Part shown: piece by piece, positions 38,409 through 52,100 of the stretch
Layout: each line of letters opens with the position of its first letter
Numbering within the stretch: position 1 is the first letter of the stretch
Assembly (NCBI GenBank): GCA_029721515.1
Contig: CM056556.1
Coordinates: 6,076,501 to 6,140,500 of the forward strand
Direction: 5' to 3'
Source: Synanceia verrucosa
Taxonomy: Eukaryota; Chordata; Actinopteri; Perciformes; Synanceiidae
Length of the DNA: 64,000 nucleotides
The notes under the pieces: generated by a model
Database searches by the model: none
Told to the model about the DNA's origin: nothing
The model's input: only the letters and a program-made list of their open reading frames with translations
Program-made: the position numbers and the translations under genes

Positions 38409-38758
38409 GTAACACACAGTCTGAATCATAAGGTTGTGTGAACTATGAGGAAAGCAAGCTTTGTTATATCAGCTTTGAGTTTGTTTTTTTTTTTTTTGCC
38501 AATTATGTTTGTCAATTTAAAATCTCATTTTACAACTTAAGAAAGTCTGTTGTGAAACCGTTGTAGTATAAGAGAGTGAAAATGTAAAATTAGAACAAGT
38601 GTGTTTCACACAAAACTACAAACTGCAACTATGGTGCAGTTTGAACAGTATCAATGTATTTCTCTCACATTTTACATTTGCACACATTTATTTCAAGGAT
38701 CACTGTTAATTTCTGCTTGTTTGTGTTAAAAACTTGACTTTGCCCTCTCTTTTCTCAG

Positions 38759-38992
38759 GCCCATGGTTCGGTGGAACTGACCTCATTCTGTGAAGGTTAC
38801 TTCTTGCAGCAGATGCCTGCTCTACTGGAGAGAGAGGGCTTCAGGAGTTTACTGTTTGGACCCCCCGCGGCCCGACAAGGGAACAACTCCACTTCTACGC
38901 TGGTTCACAGCCGGGGAGAATCACCTCTGGAGGAGCTGGAAGCCACTCTGGCTCAACGTCTGCGCTCTCTCTGCGTGACCTCTAGAGTCTGA
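38759..38992 (+). CDS. abtb2: abtb2 terminal coding exon 17
   Basis: Acceptor ttttctcag; ends at a TGA stop (38990-38992). It encodes AHGSVELTSFCEGYFLQQMP then ALLEREGFRSLLF, a variable Ser/Thr/Gly-rich stretch, and LEELEATLAQRLRSLCVTSR V. The final -SRV resembles the mammalian ABTB2 C-terminus. Window residues 682-758. Confidence 0.96.
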   Translation, partial: AHGSVELTSFCEGYFLQQMPALLEREGFRSLLFGPPAARQGNNSTSTLVHSRGESPLEELEATLAQRLRSLCVTSRV

Positions 38993-39925
38993 GGACAGTA
39001 ACACAGCTGCTGAGGAGAGAAGACAGAAATATGAACGTGGCAGTCAAAACAGTTTCATCTTCATCACTGAAAGACACTGTTGAAATGACGAGTGCAGATT
39101 TTTCACCTCATCCTTTATCTGGTAACAAGCAACTTCTGCAGGGCTTTGACACCGAGCTGCACATCAGTGAGTTATTTGGTAGCAGTTAGACTTTGCTCTG
39201 CGCCAAGCACTCCATCTTAACTTTTCTTCTGGTGTGCAGCATGTTTGTGAAGAAGAAAACTGGACAAGCTGATGCTTTTTCTCTGAGGCTCAGGAAGCTG
39301 AGAAAGAGAAGCAACAGCGGGGAACTCTGGATTATGAAACACTGCTGCCCTCCACTGGACAAAACTGACAACATAAATATTGCCTTGCAGGACGGGAAGA
39401 GCACCCTCCTGGTTCTGACTGAAGCTGTAAAGTGACAAAAGACTGAATCAAGAGAGGCAGCCATGCTGGACGTTTGGCCCTGGCCCATTCAAACTAATAA
39501 TGCAGAGTGGGAACATGGAGGTGGACTTGGTACCTCCAGCTTTAACGTAAGCTTTGGATTAACAAATAATCTTTTTCTGTAACAGTTTGTTTTTAATTTT
39601 CTATTTTTAAAAAAAAATATTGCTGGATAAACACTTAAGAATGGGATGGCATTTTCTATTTAATAAGGAAAAAAAGATTGAGAGTATTTAATGGGGTGTT
39701 CCCTTTATTTTGTTCTTACTCCCAAGCAAGTTATTAATATTATTGATGGAAAGTTGCTTTTGTGTAGCTGTTGTTTTGCCAGGTACAAAAACAGTTAATT
39801 AAGCATTATGTATGCTGCGGTTTAGTGCTTCTATACAGGTACAGCAGCAGAGTCCAACATGGGATTTGGAATACATAAATTCTGTTTAATTGCTGTAAAT
39901 TGTAATAAACCTGGTAAAATAAGCA
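38993..39925 (+). other. abtb2: abtb2 3' untranslated region (probable)
   Basis: The sequence after the TGA stop turns AT-rich towards 39600. The only canonical AATAAA I find on this strand close downstream is at 39904-39909, giving a 3'UTR of about 0.93 kb. An alternative, longer 3' end running towards the satellite cannot be excluded. Confidence 0.6.
39904..39909 (+). terminator. abtb2: abtb2 polyadenylation signal AATAAA (probable)
   Basis: A canonical AATAAA about 910 bases after the stop codon. A moderately GT-rich stretch (tgatgtggtct, near 39968) follows within about 65 bases. Transcription from this gene would otherwise run into the satellite array that begins about 300 bases later. 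Confidence 0.55.
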
Positions 39926-40189
39926 TGGACAGTCTCACTGGTACACATTATTCCAAATATTTAGTCACTGATGTGGTCTACTTTTACTTTTTTGTGTCCT
40001 CTTTAAGAACCCATGAAAAAATTGCCTCATTTCACCGAAACTGCCAATAACCACACTCTACACAGTTGATCTCTGTCAGCAGTTTTGATGACTTTGATGA
40101 TTAAAAAAAAACATTCTGGTGTTCACACCAAGTAGCCTGCCTTCACAACTGCGGTGGTTGACTGTGTTTTGACACAGTACTGTTTTCCA

Positions 40190-43100
40190 TGTTTTACAGT
40201 GGTTATTTTTCAACCGTCTATCGTGACTATTCATGGAAATCTATCATAAGACTGTATTCAAGATATTAACATTTTAAATAATCACTTTTTCATGAAAATG
40301 TTCAACATTGCTGCAAATTCATTCAAAGTACGATAATAAGGCTGGCCTTTCAATTTTTTTTTATTAATGTATGGTAAATTTAGATTTTTTTTTTACCTTT
40401 TTCAACATACTATACTATGACTTTTTTTTTTATTAAATTTGTCAACATTTTAAAATATGGATTTTTGACAATTTTTTCAACGCATCGTCCTACAAATTCA
40501 TTCAAAATATAACTGGGCTGTCTGATGACATTTTTTGACATACTACACTGACTTTTTTTTGAAAATTTTCAACATTTTTAAAATATGGATTTTTGACAAC
40601 TTTTTTAACGTATTATGCTACAAATTCATTTAAAATATATATATATCATACCACTGTCTGTTTCTACATTTTGAAATTAGACATTTTGTGACACACTATA
40701 CCATGACTTTTTATGTAAATTTTCAACGTGCTATAATATGCATTTTTGACAACTTGTTCGGCATATTACATGACAAAATCATTCAAAATATCAGAATTGG
40801 GCTGTCTTATGACTTTTTTGGACATGGTAAAAATGTTATAGTTTTTCACATTTTCGACATACTATAGTATGACATTTTTTTAAATTTTCAACATGATATA
40901 ATATGCATTTTTGACAACTTGTTCGACATATTACGCAACAAATTAATTTAAAATACTATCATACCGCTGTCTGATGTCTTATCTGACATTTTGAAATAAG
41001 ATATTTTGACACACACTATACCATGACTTTTTTATGAAATTTTTCAAGGTTCTAAAATATGGATTTTTGATAACATTGCCAACATATCATGCCACAAATT
41101 CATTCAAAACATCGGAATTGGGCTTTCTGATGACTTTTTTGGATATGTTGAAATTTTATAATTTTTGAAATTTTTCGACATACTATACTATGACTTTTTT
41201 ATGAAATTTTTCAACATTGTAAAATATAGATTTTTTACCACTTTTTCAACATATGCGACAAATTCATTCAAGAAATTATAACTAGGCTGTCTGATGACTT
41301 TTTTGGACATGTTAAAAATGTACATTTTTTTTTACTTTTTTTGACACACTAAACTATGAATTTTTTATGAAATTTTTCAACATTCTAAAATATGGATGTT
41401 TGACAACTTGTTCCACATATTACGTGACAAAATCATTCAAAATATCATAATTGGGCTGTCTGATGACTTTTTTGGACATGTTGAAATTTTATAATTTTTG
41501 AAATTTTTCGACATACTATACTATGACTTTTTATGAAATTTTTCAACGTTCTAAAATGGATTTTTGACAACATCGCCAACATATCATGCCACAAATTCAT
41601 TCAAAACATCAGAATTGAGCTGTCTGATGAGTTTTTGGACATGTTGAAATGCTATAATTTTTGACATTTTTCGACATACTATAGTATGACTTTTTATGAA
41701 AATTTTCAACATTCTAAAATATGGATGTTTGACAACTTGTTCAACATATTATGCAACAAAATCATTCAAAATATCAGAATTGGGCTGTCTGATGACTTTT
41801 TCGGACATGGTAAAAATTGATAGTTTTTCACATTTTCGACATACTATAGTATGACATTTTTTTTTTAATTTTCAACATGATATAATATGCATTTTTGACA
41901 ACTTGTTCGACATATTACGCGACAAATTAATTTAAAATACTATCATACCGCTGTCTGATGTCTTATTTGACATTTTGAAATAAGATATTTTGACACACAC
42001 TATACCATGACTTTTTATGAAATTTTTCAAAATTTTAAAATATGGATTTTTGACAACTTGCTCGACATATTACGTGACAAAATCATTCAAAATATCCTAA
42101 CTGGGCTGTCTGATGACTTTTTTGGACATGTTGAAATTTTATAGTTTTTGACATTTTTCGACAGACTACAGTATGACTTTTTATGAAATTTTTCAACATT
42201 CTAAAATATGGATTTTTGACAACATTGCCAACATATCATGCTACAAATTCATTCAAAACATCAGAATTGGGCTGTCTGATGATTTTTTTGGACATGTTGA
42301 AATTTATAGTTTTTGACATTTTTCGACATACTATAGTATGACTTTTTTATGAAATTTTTCAACATTTTAAAATATGGATTTTTGACAACAACGCCAACAT
42401 ATCATGCCACAAATTCATTCAAAATATCAGAATTGGGCTGTCTGATGACTTTTTTGGACATGGTAAAAATGTTATAGTTTTTCACATTTTCGACATACTA
42501 TAGTATGACATTTTTTTTAAATTTTCAACATTCTAAAATATGGATGTTTGACAACTTGTTCCACATATTACGTGACAAAATCATTCAAAATATCATAATT
42601 GGGCTGTCTGATGACTTTTTTGGACATGTTAAAATTTTATAATTTTTGAAATTTTTCGACATACTATACTATGACTTTTTATGAAATTTTTCAACGTTCT
42701 AAAATATGGATTTTTGACAACTTGTTCAACATATTACGAGACAAAATCATTCAAAATATCAGAATTGGGCTGTCTGATGACTTTTTTGGACATGGTAAAA
42801 ATGTTAAAGTTTTTCACATTTTCGACATACTATAGTATGACATTTTTTTTAAATTTTCAACATGCTATAATATGAATTTTTGACAACTTGTTTGACATAT
42901 TAGGTGACAAAATCATTCAAAATATCATAATTGGGCTTTCTGATGACTTTTTTTGGACATGTTGAAATTTTATCATTTTTGACATTTTTCGACATACTAT
43001 AGTATGACTTTTTTATGAAATTTTTCAACGTTCTAAAATATGGATTTTTGACAACTTGTTCAATATATTACGCGACAAAATCATTCAAAATATCAGAATT

Positions 43101-46100
43101 GGGCTGTCTGATGACTGTTTTTGGATATGTTGGAATTACATAGTTTTTGACATTTTTGACATACTATAGTATGACTTCTTTTATGAAATTTTTCAACATT
43201 CTAAAATATGGATTTTTGACAACTTTTTCAACACATTATGCTACAAATTCATTTGAAATACTATCATACCGCTGTCTGTCTTATTTGACATTTTGAAATG
43301 AGATGTTTTGACACACACTGTACCATGACTTTTTATGAAAATTTTCAACATGCTATAATATGCATTTTTGACAACTTGTTCGGCATATTACGCAACAAAA
43401 TTATTCAAAATATCAGAATTGGGCTGTCTGATAACTTTTTTGGACATGGTAAAATTTTATAGTTTTTCACATTTTCGACATACTATAGTGTGAGTTTTTA
43501 ATGAAATTTTTCAACGTTCTAAAATATGGATTTTTGACAACATCGCCAACATATCATGCCACAAATTCATTCAAAATATCAGAATTGGGCTGTCTGATGA
43601 CTTTTTTGGACATGGTAAAAATGTTATAGTTTTTCACATTTTCGACATACTATAGTATGACATTTTTTTTAAATTTTCAACATGCTATAATATGAATTTT
43701 TGACAACTTGTTTGACATATTAGGTGACAAAATCATTCAAAATATCATAATTGGGCTTTCTGATGACTTTTTTGGACATGCTGAAATTTTATAATTTTTG
43801 AAATTTTTCGACATACTATACTATGACTTTTTATGAAATTTTTCAACATTCTAAAATATGCATTTTTGACAACTTGTTCAACATATTACGCGACAAAATC
43901 ACTCAAAATATCAGAACTGGGCTGTCTGATGACTTTTTTGGACATGGTAAAAATGTTATAGTTTTTCACATTTTTGACATACTATAGTATGACATTTTTT
44001 TTAAATTTTCAACATGCTATAATATGAATTTTTGACAACTTGTTTGACATATTAGGTGACAAAATCATTCAAAATATCATAATTGGGCTTTCTGATGACT
44101 TTTTTTGGACATGTTGAAATTTTATAATTTTTGAAATTTTTCGACATACTATACTATGACTTTTTATGAAATTTTTCAACATTCTAAAATATGCATTTTT
44201 GACAACTTGTTCAACATATTACGCGACAAAATCGTTCAAAAATATAACTGGGCTGTCTGATGACTTTTTTGGACATGTTGAAATTTTATCATTTTTGACA
44301 TTTTTCGACATACTATAGTATGACTTTTTTATGAAATTTTTCAACGTTCTAAAATATGGATTTTTGACAACTTGTTCAATATATTACGCGACAAAATCAT
44401 TCAAAATATCAGAATTGGGCTGTCTGATGACTTTTTGGATATGTTGGAATTACATAGTTTTTGGACATTATTGACATACTATAGTATGACTTTTTTTATG
44501 AAATTTTTCAACATTCTAAAATATGGATTTTTGACAACTTTTTCAACACATTATGCTACAAATTCATTTGAAATACTATCATACCGCTGTCTGTCTTATT
44601 TGACATTTTGAAATGAGATGTTTTGACACACACTGTACCATGACTTTTTATGAAAATTTTCAACATGCTATAATATGCATTTTTGACAACTTGTTCGGCA
44701 TATTACGCAACAAAATTATTCAAAATATCAGAATTGGGCTGTCTGATGACTTTTTTGGACATGGTAAAATTTTATAGTTTTTCACATGTTCGACATACTA
44801 TAGTGTGACTTTTTAATGAAATTTTTCAACGTTCTAAAATATGGATTTTTGACAACATCGCCAACATATCATGCCACAAATTCATTCAAAATATCAGAAT
44901 TGGGCTGTCTGATGACTTTTTTGGACATGGTAAAAATGTTATAGTTTTTCACATTTTCGACATACTATAGTATGACATTTTTTTTAAATTTTCAACATGC
45001 TATAATATGAATTTTTGACAACTTGTTCGACATATTAGGTGACAAAATCATTCAAAATATCATAATTGGGCTTTCTGATGACTTTTTTTGGACATGTTGA
45101 AATTTTATAATTTTTGAAATTTTTCGACATACTATACTATGACTTTTTATGAAATTTTTCAACATTCTAAAATATGCATTTTTGACAACTTGTTCAACAT
45201 ATTACGCGACAAAATCATTCAAAAATATAACTGGGCTGTCTGATGACTTTTTTTGGACATGTTGAAATTTTATCATTTTTGACATTTTTCGACATACTGT
45301 AGTATGACTTTTTTATGAAATTTTTCAACGTTCTAAAATATGGATTTTTGACAACTTGTTCAATATATTACGTGACAAAATCATTCAAAATATCAGAATT
45401 GGGCTGTCTGATGACTTTTTTTGGATATGTTGGAATTACATAGTTTTTGACATTTTTGACATACTATAGTATGACTTTTTTTATGAAATTTTTCAACATT
45501 CTAAAATATGGATTTTTGACAACTTTTTCAACACATTATGCTACAAATTCATTTGAAATACTATCATACCACTGTCTTATTTGACATTTTGAAATGAGAT
45601 GTTTTGACACACACTATACCATGACTTTTTATGAAAATTTTCAACATGCTATAATATGCATTTTTGACAACTTGTTCGGCATATTACGCAACAAAATTAT
45701 TCAAAATATCAGAATTGGGCTGTCTGATGACTTTTTTGGACATGGTAAAATTTTATAGTTTTTCACATTTTCGACATACTATAGTGTGACTTTTTAATGA
45801 AATTTTTCAACATTCTAAAATATGGACTTTTGACAACATCGCCAACCTATCATGCCACAAATTCATTCAAAATATCAGAATTGGGCTGTCTGATGACTTT
45901 TTTGGACATGGTAAAAATGTTATAGTTTTTCACATTTTCGACATACTATAGTATGACATTTTTTTTAAATTTTCAACATGCTATAATATGAATTTTTGAC
46001 AACTTGTTCGACATATTAGGTGACAAAATCATTCAAAATATCATAATTGGGCTTTCTGATGACTTTTTTTGGCCATGTTGAAATTTTATAATTTTTGAAA

Positions 46101-49100
46101 TTTTTCGACATACTATACTATGACTTTTTATGAAATTTTTCAACGTTCTAAAATATGCATTTTTGACAACTTGTTCAACATATTACGCGACAAAATCATT
46201 CAAAATATCAGAATTGGGCTGTCTGATGACTTTTTTGGACATGGTAAAAATGTTATAGTTTTTCACATTTTCGACATTCTATAGTATGACATTTTTTTTA
46301 AATTTTCAACATGCTATAATATGAATTTTTGACAACTTGTTTGACATATTAGGTGACAAAATCATTCAAAATATAATTGGGCTTTCTGATGACTTTTTTT
46401 GGACATGTTGAAATTTTATCATTTTTGACATTTTTCGACATACTATAGTATGACTTTTTTATGAAATTTTTCAACGTTCTAAAATATGGATTTTTGACAA
46501 CTTGTTCAATATATTACGCGACAAAATCATTCAAAATATCAGAATTGGGCTGTCTGATGACTTTTTTTGGATATGTTGGAATTACATAGTTTTTGACATT
46601 TTTGACATACTATAGTATGACTTCTTTTATGAAATTTTTCAACATTCTAAAATATGGATTTTTGACAACTTTTTCAACACATTATGCTACAAATTCATTT
46701 GAAATACGATCATACCGCTGTCTGTCTTATTTGACATTTTGAAATGAGATGTTTTGACACACACTGTACCATGACTTTTTATGAAAATTTTCAACATGCT
46801 ATAATATGCATTTTTGACAACTTGTTCGGCATATTACGCAACAAAATTATTCAAAATATCAGAATTGGGCTGTCTGATGACTTTTTTGGACATGGTAAAA
46901 TTTTATAGTTTTTCACATTTTCGACATACTATAGTGTGACTTTTTAATGAAATTTTTCAACGTTCTAAAATATGGATTTTTGACAACATCGCCAACATAT
47001 CATGCCACAAATTCATTCAAAATATCAGAATTGGGCTGTCTGATGACTTTTTTGGACATGGTAAAAATGTTATAGTTTTTCACATTTTCGACATACTATA
47101 GTATGACATTTTTTTTAAATTTTCAACATGCTATAATATGAATTTTTGACAACTTGTTTGACATATTAGGTGACAAAATCATTCAAAATATCATAATTGG
47201 GCTTTCTGATGACTTTTTTGGACATGCTGAAATTTTATAATTTTTGAAATTTTTCGACATACTATACTATGACTTTTTATGAAATTTTTCAACGTTCTAA
47301 AATATGCATTTTTGACAACTTGTTCAACATATTACGCGACAAAATCATTCAAAATATCAGAACTGGGCTGTCTGATGACTTTTTTGGACATGGTAAAAAT
47401 GTTATAGTTTTTCACATTTTTGACATACTATAGTATGACATTTTTTTTAAATTTTCAACATGCTATAATATGAATTTTTGACAACTTGTTTGACATATTA
47501 GGTGACAAAATCATTCAAAATATCATAATTGGGCTTTCTGATGACTTTTTTTGGACATGTTGAAATTTTATAACTTTTGAAATTTTTCGACATACTATAC
47601 TATGACTTTTTATGAAATTTTTCAACATTCTAAAATATGCATTTTTGACAACTTGTTCAAAATATTACGACAAAAATCGTTCAAAATATAACTGGGCTGT
47701 CTGATGACTTTTTTGGACATGTTGAAATTTTATCATTTTTGACATTTTTCGACATACTATAGTATGACTTTTTTATGAAATTTTTCAACGTTCTAAAATA
47801 TGGATTTTTGACAACTTGTTCAATATATTACGCGACAAAATCATTCAAAATATCAGAATTGGGCTGCCTGATGACTTTTTTTGGATATGTTGGAATTACA
47901 TAGTTTTTGACATTTTTGACATACTATAGTATGACTTTTTTTTATGAAATTTTTCAACATTCTAAAATATGGATTTTTGACAACTTTTTCAACACATTAT
48001 GCTACAAATTCATTTGAAATACTATCATACCGCTGTCTGTCTTATTTGACATTTTGAAATGAGATGTTTTGACACACACTGTACCATGACTTTTTATGAA
48101 AATTTTCAACATGCTATAATATGCATTTTTGACAACTTGTTCGGCATATTACGCAACAAAATTATTCAAAATATCAGAATTGGGCTGTCTGATGACTTTT
48201 TTGGACATGGTAAAATTTTATAGTTTTTCACGTTCGACATACTATAGTGTGACTTTTTAATGAAATTTTTCAACGTTCTAAAATATGGATTTTTGACAAC
48301 ATCGCCAACATATCATGCCACAAATTCATTCAAAATATCAGAATTGGGCTGTCTGATGACTTTTTTGGACATGGTAAAAATGTTATAGTTTTTCACATTT
48401 TCGACATACTATAGTATGACATTTTTTTAAATTTTCAACATGCTATAATATGAATTTTTGACAACTTGTTCGACATATTAGGTGACAAAATCATTCAAAA
48501 TATCATAATTGGGCTTTCTGATGACTTTTTGGACATGCTGAAATTTTATAATTTTGAAATTTTTCGACATACTATAGTATGACTTTTTATGAAATTTTTC
48601 AACATTCTAAAATATGCATTTTTGACAACTTGTTCAACATATTACGCGACAAAATCATTCAAAATTTAAGAATTGGGCTGTCTGATGTCGTGTTTGGACA
48701 TGGTAAAAATGTGAGAGTTTTTCACATTTTTGACATACTATAGTATGACATTTTTTTTAAATTTTCAACATGCTATAATATGAATTTTTGACAACTTGTT
48801 TGACATATTAGGTGACAAAATCATTCAAAATATCATAATTGGGCTTTCTGATGACTTTTTTTGGACATGTTGAAATTTTATAATTTTTGAAATTTTTCGA
48901 CATACTATACTATGACTTTTTATGAAATTTTTCAACATTCTAAAATATGCATTTTTGACAACTTGTTCAACATATTACGCGACAAAATCATTCAGAAATA
49001 TAACTGGGCTGTCTGATGACTTTTTTGGACATGTTGAAATTTTATCATTTTTGACATTTTTCGACATACTATAGTATGACTTTTTTATGAAATTTTTCAA

Positions 49101-52100
49101 CGTTCTAAAATATGGATTTTTGACAACTTGTTCAATATATTACGCGACAAAATCATTCAAAATATCAGAATTGGGCTGTCTGATGACTTTTTTTGGATAT
49201 GTTGGAATTACATAGTTTTTGACATTTTTCGACATACTATACTATGACTTTTTATGAAATTTTTCAACATTCTAAAATATGCATTTTTGACAACTTGTTC
49301 AACATATTACGCGACAAAATCATTCAAAAATATAACTGGGCTGTCTGATGACTTTTTTTGGACATGTTGAAATTTTATCATTTTTGACATTTTTCGACAT
49401 ACTGTAGTATGACTTTTTTATGAAATTTTTCAACGTTCTAAAATATGGATTTTTGACAACTTGTTCAATATATTACGTGACAAAATCATTCAAAATATCA
49501 GAATTGGGCTGTCTGATGACTTTTTTTGGATATGTTGGAATTACATAGTTTTTGACATTTTTGACATACTATAGTATGACTTTTTTTATGAAATTTTTCA
49601 ACATTCTAAAATATGGATTTTTGACAACTTTTTCAACACATTATGCTACAAATTCATTTGAAATACTATCATACCGCTGTCTTATTTGACATTTTGAAAT
49701 GAGATGTTTTGACACACACTATACCATGACTTTTTATGAAAATTTTCAACATGCTATAATATGCATTTTTGACAACTTGTTCGGCATATTACGCAACAAA
49801 ATTATTCAAAATATCAGAATTGGGCTGTCTGATGACTTTTTTGGACATGGTAAAATTTTATAGTTTTTCACATTTTCGACATACTATAGTGTGACTTTTT
49901 AATGAAATTTTTCAACATTCTAAAATATGGACTTTTGACAACATCGCCAACCTATCATGCCACAAATTCATTCAAAATATCAGAATTGGGCTGTCTGATG
50001 ACTTTTTTGGACATGGTAAAAATGTTATAGTTTTTCACATTTTCGACATACTATAGTATGACATTTTTTTTAAATTTTCAACATGCTATAATATGAATTT
50101 TTGACAACTTGTTCGACATATTAGGTGACAAAATCATTCAAAATATCATAATTGGGCTTTCTGATGACTTTTTTGGACATGTTGAAATTGTATAATTTTT
50201 GAAATTTTTCGACATACTATAGTATGACTTTTTATGAAATTTTTCAACATTCTAAAATATGCATTTTTGACAACTTGTTCAACATATTACGCGACAAAAT
50301 CATTCAAAATATCAGAATTGGGCTGTCTGATGACTTTTTTGGACATGGTAAAAATGTTATAGTTTTTCACATTTTTGACATACTATAGTATGACATTTTT
50401 TTTAAATTTTCAACATGCTATAATATGAATTTTTGACAACTTGTTTGACATATTAGGTGACAAAATCATTCAAAATATCATAATTGGGCTTTCTGATGAC
50501 TTTTTTTGGACATGTTGAAATTTTATAATTTTTGAAATTTTTCGACATACTATACTATGACTTTTTATGAAATTTTTCAACATTCTAAAATATGCATTTT
50601 TGACAACTTGTTCAACATATTACGCGACAAAATCATTCAAAAATATAACTGGGCTGTCTGATGACTTTTTTGGACATGTTGAAATTTTATCATTTTTGAC
50701 ATTTTTCGACATACTATAGTATGACTTTTTTATGAAATTTTTCAACGTTCTAAAATATGGATTTTTGACAACTTGTTCAATATATTACGCGACAAAATCA
50801 TTCAAAATATCAGAATTGGGCTGCCTGATGACTTTTTTGGATATGTTGGAATTACATAGTTTTTGACGTTTTTCGACATACTATACTATGACTTTTTATG
50901 AAATTTTTCAACATTCTAAAATATGCATTTTTGACAACTTGTTCAACATATTACTGACAAAATCATTCAAAATATAACTGGGCTGTCTGATGACTTTTTT
51001 TGGACATGTTGAAATTTTATCATTTTTGACATTTTTCGACATACTGTAGTATGACTTTTTTATGAAATTTTTCAACGTTCTAAAATATGGATTTTTGACA
51101 ACTTGTTCAATATATTACGTGACAAAATCATTCAAAATATCAGAATTGGGCTGTCTGATGACTTTTTTTGGATATGTTGGAATTACATAGTTTTTGACAT
51201 TTTTGACATACTATAGTATGACTTTTTTTATGAAATTTTTCAACATTCTAAAATATGGATTTTTGACAACTTTTTCAACACATTATGCTACAAATTCATT
51301 TGAAATACTATCATACCGCTGTCTTATTTGACATTTTGAAATGAGATGTTTTGACACACACTATACCATGACTTTTTATGAAAATTTTCAACATGCTATA
51401 ATATGCATTTTTGACAACTTGTTCGGCATATTACGCAACAAAATTATTCAAAATATCAGAATTGGGCTGTCTGATGACTTTTTTGGACATGGTAAAATTT
51501 TATAGTTTTTCACATTTTCGACATACTATAGTGTGACTTTTTAATGAAATTTTTCAACATTCTAAAATATGGACTTTTGACAACATCGCCAACCTATCAT
51601 GCCACAAATTCATTCAAAATATCAGAATTGGGCTGTCTGATGACTTTTTTGGACATGGTAAAAATGTTATAGTTTTTCACATTTTCGACATACTATAGTA
51701 TGACATTTTTTTTAAATTTTCAACATGCTATAATATGAATTTTTGACAACTTGTTCGACATATTAGGTGACAAAATCATTCAAAATATCATAATTGGGCT
51801 TTCTGATGACTTTTTTGGACATGTTGAAATTGTATAATTTTTGAAATTTTTCAACATACTATACTATGATTTTTTATGAAATTTTTCAACATTCTAAAAT
51901 ATGGATTTTTGACAACTTGTTCAACATATTACGCGACAAAATCATTCAAAATACCAGAATTGGGCTGTCTGATGACTTTTTTGGACATGTTGAAATTTTA
52001 TAATTTTTGAAATTTTGACTTTTTCTGTGACTTTTTTAGGAATTTTTTCAACATTCCAAAATATGATTTTTGACAACTTCTTCAACATATTATATTTCAA

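Larger units (their letters stand above)
23672..39925 (+). other. abtb2: abtb2 gene span in window: ankyrin repeat and BTB/POZ protein, C-terminal 758 residues plus 3'UTR
   Basis: Sixteen exons joined at GT-AG junctions keep one open frame and give 758 residues ending in VTSRV and a TGA stop at 38990-38992. Window residues 1-227 match the conserved ABTB2 middle region. Ankyrin-type helices run from about 228 to 470 (GMTPLMYACAAGDEALVQML; HISVVQLLLDAGANVEG; PLQLASAAGNYEMVSLLLAR). A BTB/POZ domain lies at about 557-660 (EMSDVTFVVEGKPFYGHRVL), followed by a BACK-like C-terminus. Vertebrate ABTB2 proteins are BTB adaptors of the kind that can recruit substrates to Cullin-3 ubiquitin ligases; that role is family knowledge, not visible here. 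The related ABTB3 (BTBD11) is less likely, because the ending -ITSRV/-VTSRV and the 'EDMNCFSHAAAHGHR' segment fit ABTB2. Teleosts may carry two copies, and I cannot say which (a or b) this is. No frameshift or in-frame stop was found. Confidence 0.93.

Noticed and set aside
23672..38992. Assignment to ABTB3/BTBD11 instead of ABTB2
   Set aside because: The families share the ankyrin and BTB layout, but the C-terminus (..VTSRV), the exon 3 loop and the exon 9-10 sequence are closer to ABTB2 as I remember them. An alignment would settle it.
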